Positions 51,349-63,173 are shown, counted from the first letter of the stretch. The stretch is 64,000 nucleotides of DNA from Portulaca oleracea (GCA_029582165.1 CM055876.1:22344817-22408816), one strand, 5' to 3'. Notes: a model not told the origin generated them from the sequence alone. Made by a program: numbers and translations.

Positions 51349-52955
51349 TGATGAGGGCATATAGTGACTATATATTGGAAGCATTTTGATAGTGAAATTT
51401 GGGGATTAATGTGCTTAATTGATCTTTTATGATCTTATTTCGATATCTTAAATGAGTTCTTTGTGTTTTGTTCAATTTGTGCAGCATGAACTCCAAAGCT
51501 CACATCTATTACTTGATTCATCACTAAAAGAGCTTTTCGACGATATATTATAAGGTCAATTCCGAGTTGAGATGAATGAGTTATGAGTAAGATAGCAGAA
51601 AGTGTGCGAAAACTGATATATGTCCACTCTTTTAGCCACCATCATTTCCACAAGTATGTTATGACTTTGAGACTTCTTGCAATGAAAAGTAGACTCCTAG
51701 AGCTTTCCGAAAAGTCAAGAACCAAGTCAATCGGACGTCGGACAAAGGAGATATGGCCGAAACAAGACAGCCCAAAAAACTCCGGAACCAACACGACCCG
51801 TGTTGACATCAACACGGTCCGTGTTGGCCTCCAGAGAGCTCAATTTCCCCAGAAACCATCAACACGACCCGTGTTGACACCAACACGGTCCGTGTTGGCC
51901 CTGTTTATGACGATTTGGCCGTTTCAACTTCTTTTAATGGCTATATAATTGTAGATTCGGCTGATTCATCCAGGACCATCCACCTTCATTCATTCACTCC
52001 CATTCACCATCCATCTCCATCTCTACCATCATCCATCCCTTCCACCACAAATCCATCCACATTCATCCTTAGTTGAAGATTGAGAGTTTATTGGAGTTCA
52101 AAGATCGATTCTCAAGAAATCCATTGAAGTGGAGGAGCAAAAGTCCCCACCGACTACCATTCAAGCGAGGAACGATTTCCATCTCGGTTTACTTCTCTTT
52201 CTTTTAGATTTCATGCTTTCTAGAATAGATTTTGATATGTTTTGTGTTTTGAACATGAGTAGTGAGTAGTTTCTTTCAGTTTGGGGGATAATCCCTTTCA
52301 AGTTTCTCTTATGGATTGAGTATTGTTTGATTGAACAAGTTTGTTTATCTAGTTTGAATGCTTTTATTTATCCTTTGAATGTGTATGTCATTGCTTTTGC
52401 TTGATCACCATTAGCATGGTTATAGATTGTTGAGTGAAGTACCGAACGGAGAAATTCGATAATCGGAACCCTTAGGATTAAACTAGTATATGAAGTGAAC
52501 TAGAGATAGAAGACTTTGTAACTAGGGGTCATTGGATAATTTGATATTTAACTTTGATAAAATTGACACAATAAAGAGTCCAATAGATCAATTTTACTAA
52601 GCAATCCGTTTCATTGCCAAAAGCTCGCTACGGAATACATTATGCGATTATCAACCCTAAAATGTACCAAATTAGTGACATACATGTTCAATCCACTTGT
52701 TTGATTCATAAAGTGACTTAGGTTTTATCCCCTGAACGCGTCTTTCTCATATTGATTTCATCTTGTGAATTGTGTGAATATTTGATTTATTTTTGACCTT
52801 TTTAGTGACTAGAACTAGAATTAGTTATTCTCAATCTAAAACTCGACTGATTTAGCAATCACCTAGGAGGCTAGTTTGGTGCGTAGTTAGCAAAGTCCCT
52901 GTGGGATCGACCTTGATACTTGCTACACGAGCACCCGTGCACTTGCGGCCTATCA
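51349..52955 (+). repeat. H LTR (1607 bp)
   Basis: TGATGAGGGCATATAG to TTGCGGCCTATCA. Followed by ATTATCAAACTGCC, which is E LTR sequence, so it ends in L3. Contains the palindrome cluster below. Related sequence returns inverted at 62034-64000. Confidence 0.8.
51790..51896. repeat. Four AACACG-n3-CGTGTT palindromes in H LTR
   Basis: 51790-51804 AACACGACCCGTGTT, 51811-51825 AACACGGTCCGTGTT, and the same pair again at 51861-51875 and 51882-51896. Two near-identical units about 71 bases apart. Confidence 0.9.
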
Positions 52956-53109
52956 ATTATCAAACTGCCCTTGTTGAAATCATTCAAACGAGAGGGATAC
53001 TTGAGTGAATGATGCTCTTTTGCCATATAACCGAGTATTAGGCTCCTATGATGTATATTGGATGTCTTCCTTGATGTCCTTGATGTATATGGCCATCAAA
53101 TATACATCA
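52956..53109 (-). repeat. E LTR L3, U3 end; 3' LTR of E4
   Basis: Last 154 bases of the LTR to AAATATACATCA, next to polypurine tract CAACCGGGGGAGTA. Confidence 0.88.
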
Positions 53110-53233
53110 TACTCCCCCGGTTGAAAAAAAGTTTGTCCTCAAACTTTGAACATCAACTCTCTTGTTCGCCTTCTTCGCAAAGAAATTACAAGCTTTCTTC
53201 TTAAAGGCATTGAAATCATCATAGACTCCTTTA

Positions 53234-53542
53234 CTAAGATAACCCATTGACATTATTGGACTTTGATTCTCGATATTTCACCATGGATGTAAAAATCTCA
53301 TGTAACTTCACAACTTCAAAGTCTAGTTTCACCACTTTGCCTTTATCATGGGTAATACGACATAGTATGAAACGATCCATCTTTGAATGGTCATCGACAA
53401 CTAGAACCTCTTGACTTCTTTGAATCCTTGGCACTTCAACCATGAGATTCAAGTTGATATCTTTAGGTAGCATATGGAAGATACGTTTCATAGGAGAATT
53501 CAAGATTGGGTGGTTGCTTGGATCCGTTTTGCTTTCCTCCAA
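53234..53542 (-). pseudogene. E4 integrase-like part
   Basis: 102 codons, same as the end of E2: INLNLMVEVPRIQRSQEV and SKMDRFILCRITHDKGKVVK, with the catalytic acids changed. A stop (GTTATT for GATATT context, TAA on the minus strand near 53580) separates it from the protease-like part. Confidence 0.8.
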
Positions 53543-53581
53543 GTTTGCAAGAACAAGACCCTTATGCTCTTCATACCCATG

Positions 53582-54154
53582 TTATTCCTCCTTCATAATC
53601 TTCACAATTTTGCTTTCATTCTCCTTAGGCCGTATGATATAAGATGGAAGTAGAGATATCTCTTGATGCATGATATTCCTATCAAGAAACTTTGGTCTTT
53701 CCAACAAAGTATGACAAGTATCCATAGAAGTAATATCACACCATAATGAATATCTACAATTCCTGTAAATGGAAAGACTTACTAAGCTTCTTGGATCCTC
53801 ATGAATGTCTTTGTCATGGCTTAGCCATTGTGTAGGGCGTGAATAATTCTCCAAGTTTGACGTGTGGATCATTGTTGTAGGGGCGTCAATGTCACCATAG
53901 GAGGCACAACTTTCTCCTTCTTTGATCAATGAACATACTTCTCCTTTGTTGGTACAATGAGAGATCTTGCACTCTCTTTGTTGATGTTCATTCGGCACAC
54001 ATACTTCTTTCAAGGCTCTCCTTGTCACAAGCCACTCTTCTACGTACTCCTCTTCTACTACATTCTCCTCCTCAAATAATTCACTATCATACGTTTGGTA
54101 CCCAACCAAAGACACTTCTTTCTTGTTAGGACACTCTAAATCAATGTGACCCAA
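53582..54154 (-). pseudogene. E4 zinc knuckle and dead protease-like part
   Basis: 190 codons beginning in the zinc knuckle (CCHCQSLGHIDLECPNKK, intact CX2CX4HX4C), acidic linker, EVCSLIKEGESCASYGDI and SLWCDITSMDTCHTLLERPK. Nearly identical to E2; the Asp-Gly-Gly is absent. Confidence 0.83.
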
Positions 54155-54302
54155 ACTTTGGCAATGACAACATCTCCTTTGAGAAAGGGTTTTGGGTTCT
54201 TGGTTAGTATGTTTGGGGAGGGTTTAGGGCTGTTTTGAGGTGCTTTTGGCGTGGTAATGTGTGGGAGATATGGATGGTCTTGGTTGCATAATGGGTTTTA
54301 TC

Positions 54303-54575
54303 CTAAAGTTCTTTACTCTTTGCTTGTATTTCAACATCAAGAGCTAAAGAACTCAACTCTTCCAAGTTTGTGTAAGGTTGATTTACAACAACATGCCGAA
54401 TGTAATCACTAAGACCAAGAAAGTAACATACCAAAACTTGTGGATCATCCTCCTTAAGGGCGTACTTCCATAGTTGCCACCTGAATTCTATTGTGTATTC
54501 AACCACATCCTTGCTCCCTTGCTCCAAACGTTGCAAATCACTTTGTGAATTCATGCTAGATCTTTTGCAAGCCAT
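54303..54575 (-). pseudogene. E4 Gag
   Basis: MACKRSSMNSQSDLQRLEQG to ALDVEIQAKSKEL, almost identical to E2. A frameshift follows before the zinc knuckle. Confidence 0.86.
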
Positions 54576-54809
54576 AGAATATGAATCTTGAGGAAGAAAG
54601 AATCAAACAAGACTCACGGTTTAATGGGGAAATGTAAGGAACGAAATGGGGGAATGTGTTTGGGTTTGAGGATGGGTTTCTTGATGGGGTTTCTTTCTGG
54701 AGCTAATGGTGGACGTGTATATGGGAGATGATGGGGAATGATTTTGTGATGGAAAGATGGTGAAAAGATAGTAAAAGATAGATCAAGAACTAAGAGAATC
54801 AACTCCTAA

Positions 54810-54821
54810 GCTCTGATACCG
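54810..54821 (-). other. Primer-binding site of E4
   Basis: Minus strand CGGTATCAGAGC, one mismatch. Confidence 0.88.
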
Positions 54822-54825
54822 ATTT

Positions 54826-55584
54826 TGATGCATAATAGGATCAATGGAATCTCATTATACTTGGAAACAGGATCTTTAAAAACCAAGATAAGAATCTTGC
54901 TTCTCAAAGTTCTTAAAGATCAACCAATTTGATTAAAATGATGTATAATAGGATCAAGGATGATCAAATTAGACAAAAGAATAGGATCTTTAAGTGTTTC
55001 TTTAAGATTGAATGAATGAATGAATGAATGAATGAATGAATGAATGAATGAATGAATGAATGAATGAATGAATGAATGAATGAATGAATGAATGAATGAA
55101 TGAATGAATGAATGAATGAATGAATGAATGAATGAATGAATGAATGAATAAATGAATAGATGGATAAACGAATGGAATGGACGAAATGGATGAATGAAAT
55201 GAATGTAGGAATGGACGGAATGAATGTAGGAATGAATGGAATGTATGTTTCTTGAATGATTGAATTATATTCAAATGAATCTTGAATTTGAAACAATGTA
55301 GAAACAAAAACAAGATCAAAAGAACTAGAAAGAAACTCACGATTTGAATAATGAATGATATTGGCTTTGAAGATTCTTGGAGGATACAGCCACACCACCG
55401 TCAAGAATGCTTCAATATCTTCCTATCACCACCTAGGACGCCACCCTAAGCAAGAAGAAGAAGATAGGATCGAATCTCCCTCAAGAGAAACGAAAGACTA
55501 GCAAAAGCTAGAGAGAAAACAACACCATGTGTTTATATTTGATTTATTGAATGAATGAGATTACAAGAGGCCTAAGGGGGTTAT
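54826..55584 (-). repeat. E LTR L4, U5 part; 5' LTR of E4
   Basis: TGATGCATAATAGGATCAATGG to GTTAT, with the expanded TGAA run inside. Confidence 0.9.
55009..55149. repeat. TGAA microsatellite, about 35 units
   Basis: Uninterrupted TGAA over about 141 bases in the R/U5 part of L4. The same place in L3 (about 38580) has five units. It makes a spurious FIHS-repeat ORF on the minus strand. Confidence 0.95.
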
Positions 55585-56612
55585 TGATGTTTAATGGGAT
55601 CAAGGATGATCACATTACACAACAATATAAGGATCTTTAAACTTGGGGTTGGATAGATTGATTCTTAATCACAAGAATGAATGAATGAATAAAGATGGAA
55701 ATGGAGTGTAAATGAATGAATAATGGATGATGGATGAATGGATGGATGGATGAACGAATGAGTGGGGATGTATTCTGGTTGGTATGGAAAAGAATGGAAT
55801 GAAAATGCAATCGAAATCAAAAGATTCAAAAGAATAGATTGAAACTTACAACAAGAATGAATCGTTTGATCGAATGATAAACGGCTTGGGATCTTCTAAG
55901 GAGATACAAATTCACCACTCCTAGAATCCTCCAACTCTTCCTATCACCATCTAAGATAGCCAATCATAGAATAGAAAAAGAGATTCAAAAGACTCTCCCT
56001 CAAGAGAACCAATTCTAGCACACAAGCTAGAGAGAAAACACAATGTGTTTAAATTTGATTTGTATTTGATATGAGATGTAATGAATGAATACAATGGCAC
56101 CCTAGGGGGTATATACTACTCTTAGGACCCCTTGAACGTGTACCTAGGGTTCAAGAAACCAAGAATCAACTATTACATCATATATCCTATTTATGACATC
56201 ATAAACTCTAAAATACAACTCTAGAAATAAATTGCTATAACTCCACTTGTCCGTTTTCAATGATTCAAAAACCATTGGAAAGCTTATTTAAAGAGCTTCA
56301 ATATATCTTTTGATGATTTCCTCAACAGACATATGGATCTAGAGTTATAGAGCAAAATATCGAATTGTACTTGATGGAGTCCTTTGCTGCCGTGAGGTAA
56401 GGACTTGAGAGTTTTTTATGCTCATTGATGTCCTCCAAATGTGAGAGTAACTCCATGTAAGCTAGAATACCATCAAGGTCCTTCATGCTTTCTTCCTTGA
56501 GCTAATAAACCCTTGTAGTTGTTGATACCCAAGGCGACATTTGTAGCTTCTAGCTGGATTGAGATCCTTTAGCTAGGCCTTGATGTGTATATACCTAGGA
56601 AAATATACATCA
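55585..56612 (-). mobile_element. Complete D solo LTR (1028 bp), TSD GTTAT
   Basis: TGATGTTTAATGGG...AAATATACATCA flanked by GTTAT (55580-55584 and 56613-56617). Same site as in L2 and L3; L1 keeps the right half. Confidence 0.95.
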
Positions 56613-56629
56613 GTTATTTATAGTAATTC

Positions 56630-56882
56630 TGATGTATAATGGGATCAAAAGATCTCATTACACAAAAGAGTTTAGGATCTTTAAGAGCGATGTTGAGAAT
56701 CTCCCTTCTCAAAGTTCTTAAGAAACGAAAATGGGATGGAAATGAATAGGAAAGATTGAAAGAACTATGAAAGATGATTACCAAATGAAAGTAGATGATG
56801 AACGAATGAATGGATGGATGAATGATTTGAATTAGAACGAATGATAATGGCGATTGAAGTTTCTTTGAAGGATAAAGATACA
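56630..56882 (-). repeat. F LTR end, extra partial copy
   Basis: Duplicates the U5 end of the adjoining F LTR (56883-57135) in direct orientation and breaks off at GATACA. Confidence 0.88.
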
Positions 56883-57708
56883 TGATGTATAATGGGATCA
56901 AAAGATCTCATTACACAAAAGAGTTTAGGATCTTTAAGAGCGAAGATGAAAATCTCCCTTCTCAAAGTTCTAAGGAATCGAAAATGGAATGGAAATGGAT
57001 GGAAAAGATGGAAAGAACTATGAAAGATGATTACCAAATGAATGTAGATGATGAACGAATGAATGGATGGATGAACGCTTGGATTGATCGAATGATAATG
57101 GCGATTTGAAGCTTCTTTGAAGGATAAAGACACACCACCTTCAAGACTCTTCAATTCCTTCCTTTCACCACCAAGGATGCCAACCTTGGATAGAAGAAGG
57201 GGGAGGGGGGGGATATTCGAACTCCCTCAAGAGAACGAAAACTAGCAAGGCTAGAGAGAACACAACAACATCAAGTGTTTGATTGAATTTTGTATATTGA
57301 TTGAATGATGATACGAGGCACCCAAGGGGTCTATTTATACTAAATAGAGGACACCCTTGGCGTGTACAAATCAAGATTTGGGGTGCAACTAGCTTACATC
57401 ATCTAATACAAGAATGACATCATAAAGAAACAAATGAACTAAGCTAGATTACATTTGATGATAACTTGTTCTATACTTAACCAAATCTAAAGATTCTTGA
57501 ACCATTGGAAAGCTCTTGAAAAGTAGATCATTTCACTCTAGGACACCTTCCATGGTAGCTTTATGGTTCTTGAGTTAAAGAGCAAATCGTCACTCCTCCA
57601 TGGTTAAGACAAGTCGAATGTGAACCAAATGTGATAGTTTCAAGCTCCTTTTGAATGTAACTAAGTACTTGGCTCCCATGATGTAGGTTTGGGACCAAAT
57701 CTACATCA
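56883..57708 (-). repeat. F2 3' LTR (826 bp)
   Basis: Plus-strand TGATGTATAATGGGATC to CTACATCA. Polypurine tract CAACTAGGGGGGAA (minus) at 57709-57722. Confidence 0.93.
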
Positions 57709-57932
57709 TTCCCCCCTAGTTGAAAAGAGTTTGTCCTCAAACTAGGAAGTTCTTCTTTATCTCCATAAAAGGGCTTGAGATCACTCACATTAAAAGTGCA
57801 ACTCCCTTCATAATCTTCTCCAAGTTGTAATTTATAAGCATTATCACCAATCTTCTCCAAAACTTCATAAGGACCATCTCCTATTGGTGCAAGCTTACCT
57901 TTCCTCTTAGAGGGAAATCTTTCTTTCTTCAA
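57561..57932 (-). pseudogene. F2 integrase C-terminus running into the LTR
   Basis: KKERFPSKRKGKLAPIGDGP, FNVSDLKPFYGDKEELPS, SLRTNSFQLGGND, then about 49 codons encoded by the LTR itself, ending CSLTQEP. One stop (TAG for Trp) separates it from the core at 57939. Confidence 0.85.
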
Positions 57933-57938
57933 GTGAAT

Positions 57939-58949
57939 CTAAACAAGATCTCCAGGCTCAAATATAACCTTCTTCCTTGATCTATTCACTCTACTTGATA
58001 CACTTGAGGTATACTTCTCAATTTTAGCACGAACCTCCTCATGTAGCTTCTTAATCTCTTCCACCCTTTTGTTAGCTTCAAAACTAAACTTTGTTGATGT
58101 AGAGATGGGCGTGAGATCCATAGGTTGGAGAGGGTTCCTTCCATAAACACCTTGAAAAAGTGACAACCCCGTGGCTTTACTTGGACTTCGATTGAAGGCA
58201 AATTCAGCATGACATAGAAGAGTATCCCAACCCTTGGACTTCTTGTCTTTACTCACCAATATTCGAAGAAGAGCTCCCAAAGTACGATTAGTTACTTCGG
58301 TTTGTCCATCCGTTTGTGGATGACATGCGGTGCTAAACTTCAATGTTGTACCAAGCTTCTTCCATAAAGTAAGCCAAAAATGACTAAGGAACTTGGAATC
58401 TCGATCACTTACCATGGTCTTTGGAATACCATGTAACTTCACTATTTCTTCAAAATATAGGTTTGCAACCTTAGTAGCATCATAAGTAGTATGGCATGGA
58501 ATAAAATGTGCCATTTTTGAAAATCTATCAACGACCACCATAATAGAATCTTTGCCTCTTTGTGTTCTTGGTAGACCAACAACGAAGTCTAAACTCACAT
58601 CTTCCCATGGATGATGTGGAATGGGCAAAGGAGTATACAACCCTTGTGGTAAAGCGTGTGCTTTGGAAATATTGCAAGTATTACACCTCTTTACCATGTG
58701 CTCAACATCTTTAATCATGTTTGGCCAAAAATAATGTTCCTTCATCATAAGGTAGGTCTTCTCAATTCCAAAGTGACCCGCCAAAGATCCTCCATGGACC
58801 TCCATGATTAATAACTCTCGAATGCTACTTTTAGGGATACAAAGTTGATTCCCTTTGAAGAGAAACCCATTTTCAATGTGAAAAAGTTGATGGGGGTGCT
58901 TCTTACAAAGCTCATAAATCTCCTTGAAATCCTCATCACTTGCATACAA
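57939..58949 (-). pseudogene. F2 integrase zinc finger and core
   Basis: 336 codons: HGGSLAGHFGIEKTYLMMKE and VKRCNTCN (zinc finger), VSLDFVVGLPRTQRG, TMVSDRDSKFLSHFW and TDGQTEVTNRTLG (DDE triad intact), ending SRKKVIFEPGDLV. It includes two extra codons in LVSKDKKSKGWD. Upstream the frame is broken by the hAT-like element after YASDEDFKE. Confidence 0.92.
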
Positions 58950-58967
58950 TTCTTTAATATGTTCAAA

Positions 58968-60287
58968 GTTTGACCTGGCAAAGCTTATCCAAGATCCGAA
59001 ATCCGATCCGAAAAATCCGAATCTGAATCCGATCCGACACCGAAATTGATGATCCGGTCTTGATCCGAACCCGGAGATAATCCGACCCTGAATCCGATCC
59101 GAACCTCAACCCGAATTTTATCGAATAAGAAAGAGATTCGAAATAATCCGATCCGGTCCGAACCCGTCCTGAGCATTGCCAAATCCGAATTAACCTGAAT
59201 CCGAAATTGCCCGAACTGTTTTTTACCCGACCCGAGCCACATCCGAAATAATCTCGATCTGATCCGAACTCGACCCAAGCATTACCAAATCCGAGTTAAC
59301 CCGAATTCGAAATTGCTCGAGCTAAATTTTATCTGACCCGAGCCAAGCCAAATCCGATTTAACCTGAATTCGAAATTTGCCCGAACCGAATTTTATCTTA
59401 TTCAAGCCGCATCCGACCCGAGTCAAATTTTATTTAACCCGAATTCGAAAATTGCTCGAACGGAGTTTCACCCGGCTAGACGCACATCCGACCCGAAATA
59501 GAACCAAACTAAGCCGACCCGATTATAATTCGACCAATTAGAATAAAAAATGTCCGGTAACATTATAATTTATAAATTATATAATTCAACTTTACTTTTA
59601 AGTTGGATTTTTGTAAATTGTGATGATTACCTTTAATTTATAAATTATATATTTTGATTTTTGAATTCTGAATTTAGAGCTTAGTAGACGTGTATTCGAA
59701 ACCATCCGCCAATCCACAACCACTATATATCTAAACTACAAATTTTTCAAACAAGGTCTGTGTAATTGGCATAAAATTATAGACTAATTTGATTACTTCG
59801 GTGTATATGACATGTTTAGATTGTTTACCCAATATTATAAACTTAGATCCGAATTTGGTCCGATCCGAAAACAACCAGAAGATCTCGATCCGATCAAACC
59901 CAGTCCTAATCCGATCCAAACTCGACAAAAACCCATCCGAGTGAATCCGAACCCAAACCCCACCCGATCCGACTATAACTCGAAGATCTTGATCCGATTA
60001 AAACCGGTCATATTCTGATCCGAACCCGACACAACCCATCTGAGTCAATCCGAACCCGACAAAAACCCGTCCGAGTCAATCCGAACCCGAATCCCACCCG
60101 AACATTACGATCCGATTAAACCCGGTCTGAATCCGATCCGAACCCGACAAAACACAACCGAGTCAATCTGAACCCGAACCTCATCCGATCTGAATCCGAA
60201 TCTGAACCAAAGTACGGTTGATCCGAAAAATCCGAATCCGAGCTAATCCGATCCGAATCCGATCCGATCCATCCGATTGCCAAGTCT
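58968..60287. mobile_element. hAT-like non-autonomous DNA transposon (1320 bp)
   Basis: Breaks the F2 pol between codons that are adjacent in F1. Flanked by TGTTCAAA (58960-58967) and AGTTCAAA (60288-60295), an 8-bp duplication with one mismatch. Ends are imperfect inverted repeats: GTTTGACCTGGCAA and the complement of TTGCCAAGTCT. Inside, two arrays of a TCCGATCCGAACCCGA-like repeat flank an AT-rich core (about 59540-59840). No transposase. Confidence 0.72.
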
Positions 60288-61468
60288 AGTTCAAACCCAA
60301 GGACTCTTGAATCTAAAACATGGTTAAGTAAGTACCTTCTTGACAAAGCATCCGCTCCTTTGTTAAGATGACCCGCTTTATGTTTGATCACAAAATGGAA
60401 TGCTTGCATATACTCCACCCATTTGGCATGCCTTGGATTTAACTTGTGTTGCCCTTGGATGAATTTAAGAGCCTCATAATCACTATGTAAGATGAATTCT
60501 CCACTTAGAAGATAGTGCCTCCAATGTTCAAGAGCTCTTATGATGGCATAGAACTCTTTGTCATAGGTGTTATACTTCCTCTTGGTTTCATTCAACTTCT
60601 CACTAAAGTAAGAAATGGGGCGGCCCTCTTGGGTTAGAACGGCTCCAATTCCTACTCCACTTGCATCCACCTCGACTTCAAACACTTTATCAAAACATGG
60701 TAAAGCAAGAATAGGTGCATGGCACAATTTCTCCTTAATCACTTCAAACGCTTCATTAGCACCTCTAGTCCATGAAAACTCCTTTTCTTTCAACAATTCG
60801 GTCATAGGTGCAAGAATGGAGCTAAAATTCCTTATAAACCTTCTATAGAAAGATGCTAAACCATGAAAGCTTCGTACCTCATGAATGGACTTTGGTGTAG
60901 GCCACTCTTGAATAGCTTTCACCTTCTCCTTGTCGACTTGTATGCCCTCTTGTGAAAGAACATATCCAAGAAACACAATCTTGGATGAGAAGAAATGGCA
61001 TTTCTCCAAATTGGCGTAGAGCTTCTCTTTCTCCAAGATGTACATGACCAACTCTAGATGCTTTACATGTTCTCTTTCACTTCTACTATATACAAGAATA
61101 TCATCAAAATAAACTACTACACATTTGCCAATAAGAGGCTTCAATACATGATTCATTAAACGCATAAAAGTAGATGGTGCATTTGTAAGGCCAAATGGCA
61201 TCACAAGCCATTCATATAAGCCCTCTTTGGTCTTGAATGTCGTTTTCCACTCATCTCCTTCATGAATCCTTATTTGATGATATCCACTTCTCAAATCAAC
61301 CTTAGAGAACACAACACTTCCATGTAGCTCATCAAGTAGATCCTCAAGGCGTGGGATTGGGAATCTATACTTGATTGTGATTTTGTTTATGGCTCGACAA
61401 TCCATACACATTCTTTGTGACCCATCTTTCTTGGGCACAAGTAAGACCGGAACAGCATAAGGACTCAT
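60288..61468 (-). pseudogene. F2 reverse transcriptase and RNase H
   Basis: [46 protein letters not shown] (intact), [63 protein letters not shown] (His to Tyr change). Open over about 390 codons, then runs into the insertion after SRVLGFE. Confidence 0.92.
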
Positions 61469-61782
61469 GCTTTCACGTACAAACCTTTGGATAAGAGCTC
61501 ATCTACTTGCCTTTGTACTTCTTGAGCTTCCTTCGGATTCATTCGATAGGCCGGTTTGTTGGGGAGCATAGAACCCGGAACTAGATCAATTTTGTGCTCA
61601 ATTTCTCTTCTTGGAGGTAATCCCGTGGGCATCTCTTTTGGGAACAAGTGTTTGAAACGTTCCAAAAGAGGGGGAAGACGTGCATGCTCAATAGTTGGGG
61701 AGGTTTCCTCTTCCTCCAAGTTTGCTAGAATAAGATCTTTATGCTCTTGGAATTCATGATGTTCGGCCTTCATGAACGTCAC
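61465..61782 (-). pseudogene. F2 protease-RT linker and RT start
   Basis: 105 codons: [56 protein letters not shown] frameshift at the end joins it to the RT frame. Confidence 0.88.
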
Positions 61783-61830
61783 AATGTTAGTCTCCTCCTT
61801 TTGTGGTTGTTGTTGGGGAGGTATGATCGT

Positions 61831-62033
61831 TGATCAAGATCTCGGGTTTAAAGGGTCACTTCTAAGGAAAAAGAAACTTGTTAGGAGATGAGGAGCTGAG
61901 ACGAAGATTTTGTTGAGGATCGTATGTGTAATTTGACTTTTGAATGGTGATTTTGAGATTTTAAGCAAGGATTGAATTAAATTCTGGTTTTAAAGTGTTA
62001 AGGTTAGGTGAATATTTTTGCGATGAGGCTGAG
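61831..62033. other. Unassigned 200 bases
   Basis: Between the F2 break and the H LTR tip; no match to other parts and no ORF of note. Could be the beginning of the H2 internal region. Confidence 0.4.
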
Positions 62034-62056
62034 TGATAGGCCGCAAGTGCACGGGT

Positions 62057-62068
62057 GCTCTGATACCA
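62057..62068 (-). other. Primer-binding site fused to H LTR
   Basis: Minus strand TGGTATCAGAGC next to LTR 62073-63173; immediately after it the sequence is H LTR (GAGCACCCGTGCACTTGCGG). Confidence 0.88.
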
Positions 62069-62072
62069 AACT

Positions 62073-63173
62073 TGATGCATAATGGACCAAGGGTTGATCA
62101 CATTACACACAATCTAAGGATCTTTAAAAGCGAAGATAGGAATCTCCCTTCTCAAAGTTCCAAAGAACCAAAAATGGAATAGAAATGGATGAAAAAGATG
62201 GAAAGAACTATGAAAGATGGTTACCAAATGAATGGAAATGATGAACGAATAGATGAACGAATAGATGAACGAATGTAGGAATGTTGAAAACGAATGGATT
62301 GATGAATCTATCTTATGATTTAGCACTTTAGATGTGTAAATGAAAGATAGAAACAATGAAAATGCAATTGAAAGAATTCTAATGAATCAAACGAAACTCA
62401 CTAGAATGATAGAATGATAATGGCTCTTCGAAGAATCTTGGAGGATACAGCCACACCACCTTCAAGAATGCTTCAAATCCTTCCTATCACCACCAAGGAC
62501 GCCAATCTTGGATAGAAGAAGGGGATAGTTTCCGTCCTCCCTCAAGAGAAACGAAGAGACTAGCACAAAGCTAGAGAGAACAACACATCATGTGTTTGAT
62601 TGTATTTTGATATATGAATGAATGAATGAATACAATGGCACCCAAGGGGTCTATTTATACTACTCTAAGACTCCCATGGACGTGCACCTAGGGTTCAAGA
62701 AACCAAGAATCAACTATTACATCATATATCCTACTTATGACATCATAAACTCTAAAATACAACTCTAGAAAGAAATCGCTATAACTCTTTCAATACTTGT
62801 CTGTTTTCAATGATTCAAAAACCATTGGAAAGTTTATTGAAAGATCTCCAATCTGTCTTCTGATGATTTCCTCAATAGACGTATGGATCCAGAATTATAG
62901 AGCAAAATATCGAACTGTACTTGATGGAGTCTTTTGCTGCCGTGAGAGATGACTTTTCAATAAGGACTTGAGAATGATTTAAGCTCATTGATGTCCTCCA
63001 AATGTGAGAGTAACTCCATATAAGCTTAGAAGTATGAGGACTAAGCTTAGAGTACCTTCAAGGTCCTTTACGCCTTCTACCTTGATAAACCCAAGACGAC
63101 ATTTGTAGCTTCAAACTGGATTAAGGTCCTTGTAGCTAGACCTTGATGTATATAGCTAGGCAAATATGCATCA
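62073..63173 (-). repeat. D-type LTR (1101 bp) inside H LTR
   Basis: Plus-strand TGATGCATAATGGACC...AAATATGCATCA. Same layout as D (TATA complement near 62650, U3 resembling 36000-36270). Confidence 0.88.

Larger units (their letters stand above)
15357..56629 (-). mobile_element. Tandem E array: four LTRs, three internal regions, heavily nested
   Basis: Minus-strand order from the right: LTR L4 (54826-56629+), E4 internal (53110-54825), LTR L3 (38400-53109), E2 internal (36687-38399), LTR L2 (23440-36686), E1 internal (15767-23439), LTR L1 (15357-15766). Internal regions are about 1.71-1.72 kb once insertions are removed. Each has a PBS on one side and a polypurine tract on the other. Where the site survives, the LTRs carry D at the same point with TSD GTTAT. 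Confidence 0.88.
57561..61830 (-). mobile_element. F2 gag-less remnant with pol, split by a hAT-like insertion
   Basis: Minus strand: pol from the protease-RT linker to the LTR. It ends at about 61830 in the linker (matching F1 near 47410), so gag and protease are missing. Interrupted at 58968-60287. Confidence 0.9.

Noticed and set aside
54964..55404. 146-codon FIHS-repeat ORF
   Set aside because: Translation of the TGAA microsatellite.
58985..60018. ORFs rich in Ser/Asp (SDSD) in the hAT-like element
   Set aside because: Translation of the CCGATCCGAA repeat arrays; no transposase motif.
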